Below, piece after piece: positions 61,021-64,000 of a stretch of DNA of 64,000 bases. A program made the translations under genes and the position numbers. Source of the stretch: Ficedula albicollis (Eukaryota > Chordata > Aves > Passeriformes > Muscicapidae); assembly GCF_000247815.1 (NCBI RefSeq), contig NC_021674.1, positions 76,757,360 through 76,821,359 of the forward strand, written 5' to 3'. Within the stretch, counting starts at the first letter, position 1. Each line of letters starts with the position of its first letter. The notes below the pieces were generated by a model that searched no databases, had not been told where the DNA came from, and saw nothing but the letters and a program-made list of their open reading frames with translations.

Positions 61021-64000
61021 CCCCCATTTTATATTTTTTCTCCACTTCCTTTAATTGGAATAATCTTCTTGGTTCTCCAACACACAGTTCTGGTTTTTGA
61101 ATTATTTCTGGTTAAACAGGAATTATATAATACAGTAAAATTTCAAAGGAAATGGATTGTAAAACATGTAGACAAAAATAATTTTTTCTTTAAGGTATAC
61201 ATTCATGGGAAAATTTAGTCTTCTCTATTTAAACCCTGTGATGTGACTGCAATTATTTCTACTATTTTTATATTATTTAACACACATATTGTCTACATAT
61301 ATATTTAATAAACTAATTCTATACTAGTCATTTGAAAATTGATGAAACAACTAAGAAACAACTATTATCTTTTCTGTAGAACTTTCATAGAAGTGTTAGG
61401 TAATGCTCTTTTATTTTGCAGAAGATATGGAAGAACACCTCAATCCAAACTTCAAACTTAAGAAAAGTTTAACTTAAACAGTTGTGTTACTGAAATACAT
61501 GTAAAGACAAACTCTATTTCTAACAGTTCTGTAAAATTATCATTCTGATACAAAATACAACTTTTTGCTGCTGATGTGAATATATTTTATTTTACTTTCT
61601 ACTAAGATATTAATGAACACTATACTTGTATAATACTTTGAAAGCAGTTTTAAATGGACATTCTATGAATATCTTGTCTTTTTATTACCCTAAAAGAGAA
61701 TACTCTTTTTCTTTAATGGAAACCAGAATTATTTTTATTTCTGTAATTTTGTTCAATATTAAAGACTTATAGTTCACTGCTAACAATTTCGAAATCCAGA
61801 ATGCCACTTCAAAGTAAACAGCTATGATCCTTTTGTCACAATTCTGACTTATATGGAATCTGTAATTTCTCTTGAGACCTATAATGTAAAAAAAATTGCT
61901 GTATTATAAGAATGAAAAATAATAATCATTATCGTGAGTTCAAAAATAGGGAAATAAATTTGAGTGAAACAACTCTGATTTGTGTCCAGCTGAACATGAA
62001 GACAGAGCAAGAACTTCAGGGTTCAGTATTTCACTTGTGGCTTCACAGTAATTATTTTTTCAACTGGCTGAGGAAGACAGGAAAGGAGACATGGGAGACT
62101 GCTGAGAAAACTGCATAACCTTTCAGGAAGGAAGGGTATGGTCATTTAACACCAAGGGGACAGGAACTCATTCATACAGCTGTGTTCCAAACTCTTAACA
62201 TGTGATACACATGTAAGTGTGGCTCAAAATGATGGTGGCCTTTAAAGATTTTCTTCATCAGGTATCTTCCTCCCTTTAAGCTCCAATAAGTTTTATGCAC
62301 ACAATTTGGACATATGGATGTCTTACTGAAGTCCTGGTGCTTAGATTATTTTTTTAATGCTTGTATGGGATTGGAGCTAGTGCAAATGGGACTTACTCAT
62401 TATCTTCTCAACTCACAGACAAACAGATCATTATACTATTTATGACATTCATATAGTATTGTGAAACATGGAAAGCAGCTGCCTCACAGTTGCAGCAGTA
62501 TAGCACAGATTTATCAAATGAGTAATACAAAAATTCATGTTTAAATAGTTGTGATAGCTTTATAGTTTTGAATTAAATTCATTTATTAAAAGATTATACT
62601 ACACTTAATTTTATCACATCCTTAGAGTATTTAAATTTCCCGCCTTTTTTCAAAATTCATTTCTAAGTGTCTAATAAAAAACAATATTCACATTTAAACT
62701 AGGGTTGAGTTCTGCACACGTGTAGTTGAAACTTCCTTGAAAGTGTGAAGCTTGAGTAACAGGTTTTTTGTCTTTCAGATTGCGGGGGAATGAATCAAAA
62801 CCTTTATGTTTAACCTCATAACTTTGTACAATCTGACCTCTCTTTAGTTTGGAAAAATATCTACAAGTCTTAAAGATGCCTGGTTTTTTTTCCCATAGAA
62901 ATGTCTTGTTATATTTTGAATGTTTACCCAAGCCTGCCGTTACCACTTTATTAAAAAGAAGAATTTAAGATGCAAAAACAACCAAATTAACTCCTGATTT
63001 TTTGTGAGTAGAGAACTTATTTGTCCTGTTGATCCTCTCCTGTTTTATTATTTCCCACCTGGTAAATCTATATCAGAAAACTATTGACCTTTAGGTCTTA
63101 CTTATAATGACTTGAATGTAGAGAGCTTACACTGTAATACTGATGGGACCTGGCTCTGAATAGGTATCTTGAGATCCAAATTCCATTTCTATTGATCCAT
63201 AAAAGACCTATAATTTTAGTCTTATCTCCTTCTTTCCTTTTATTTTTCTAACTATTGTGTCCTTTGTGTGTTTTGAGATTATTTAATTCACTGGGGCATG
63301 AGGAACTTATAAAGTGGTTGGGGTATTGGATCCCTTATTTCATTGAGATACTCAAAATATTGGTATATTAATAAAAACAGCTGAGAAGTGAGTGGACAGA
63401 AAATATCCTCTACAAAACTGGTAAGTGTAGACCCATTTGAAACACACAAGTTTTATGATCAGCAGGTCACTTCTTCATGAAAGAAGCAGTAGGGGAATCA
63501 AGACCAGGTGGACTAAGGGAAGACAAAAACAACAGTCTAAAAATTGATTGTGAGTACAACAGCATGGCAGCAGTGGTGCACTGTTCATGAAGAAGCTTTG
63601 GTTTGAGAATGAGGCATCTTTCTTTGGATTAGATAAGGTAAAGACATACAAAACTGTGTCAAAAATTTATTTTTTTCTTCCTTTTGTTTTTAGAACAGTA
63701 GAAAAGAGAGGCAGACTTTACTCAATATGGGTAGTTTTTTTGCTTATTGAAATAATAGATGTCTGCTGGCTTGCTAAAATTAAATTTTCATTAAGACATT
63801 TAAAATGTCACTGTATGTTTGGAATCAGTTTGGAGGAAGGAAACTACTATTGTACAACTATTTAACATTTAAAGGATGGTTATTTTGAAGGCGGTAATAT
63901 AATGGGAGGAAAAAGACTCTGAAAATGTGTGAAGACTATTGTTAAAGTTTTATTATTGTTCAGCAATGTGCATGCTAAGAAAGGATCCAAACTACACAGA
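61021..64000. other. AT-rich intergenic sequence, nothing identified
   Basis: No supported gene, LTR or CR1 signature to the end of the window. Frames 61912-62118, 62671-62946 and 63587-63865 have no recognisable domain. Confidence 0.5.

Noticed and set aside
60650..61100. Overlapping frames of 80-124 codons
   Set aside because: All fall in the minus-strand solo LTR, and frames overlap on both strands with no domain.

Overview
This looks like a subtelomeric or interstitial-telomeric stretch of a bird chromosome, probably a passerine or related neoavian. The reasons are vertebrate-type TTAGGG repeats, at least eight CR1 LINE remnants with the avian 3' octamer tail, and four or five solo LTRs of avian ERV type. 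I find no protein-coding gene, rRNA or tRNA that I can support. Nearly every long open frame comes from a homopolymer, a telomere-like array, a minisatellite or a decayed transposon.

Layout. Positions 1-7280 are a mosaic of degenerate TTAGGG-type arrays, all with the G-rich strand on +. They are interrupted by a CCGG-rich 15-16 bp satellite (246-1000), two non-repeat islands (1012-1416 and 6976-7149), a perfect 33-copy TCAGGG block (2331-2528), a 93-nt C run (3624-3716), a perfect 170-bp tandem duplication (4267-4606), a recurrent spacer cassette, and a 427-bp solo LTR (5608-6034). From 7280 onward the window is AT-rich gene desert with scattered repeats.

Of the four elements on which the LTR calls rest most firmly, two have clear 5-bp target-site duplications: 11299-13032, which carries a 1559-nt C homopolymer, and 18212-19123. 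Related LTR copies lie at 27180-27820 and 60445-61020. CR1 pieces lie at 14265-14985 (+), 24311-24855 (-), 27945-28825 (-, endonuclease part), 28826-29285 (+), 37060-37345 (+), 41205-41986 (+, RT region missing), 44500-44868 (-) and 46540-46693 (+). An older CR1/L3-like scrap is possible near 51700.

Other structures are a 212-bp recent tandem duplication (22237-22660), a third C homopolymer of 586 nt flanked by a 25-bp near-direct repeat (35945-36530), and a perfect 181-copy minisatellite of an 11-mer (55604-57594). Nothing resembles a gene system working together. The unusual content is structural: telomere-array orientation and variants, very long single-strand-biased C runs, and a homogeneous minisatellite carrying a consensus STAT-type motif in each junction.

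Limits: family assignments of transposons come from recognising consensus features by eye, not from a library search. Boundaries without a stated duplication or terminal motif are approximate to tens of bases.
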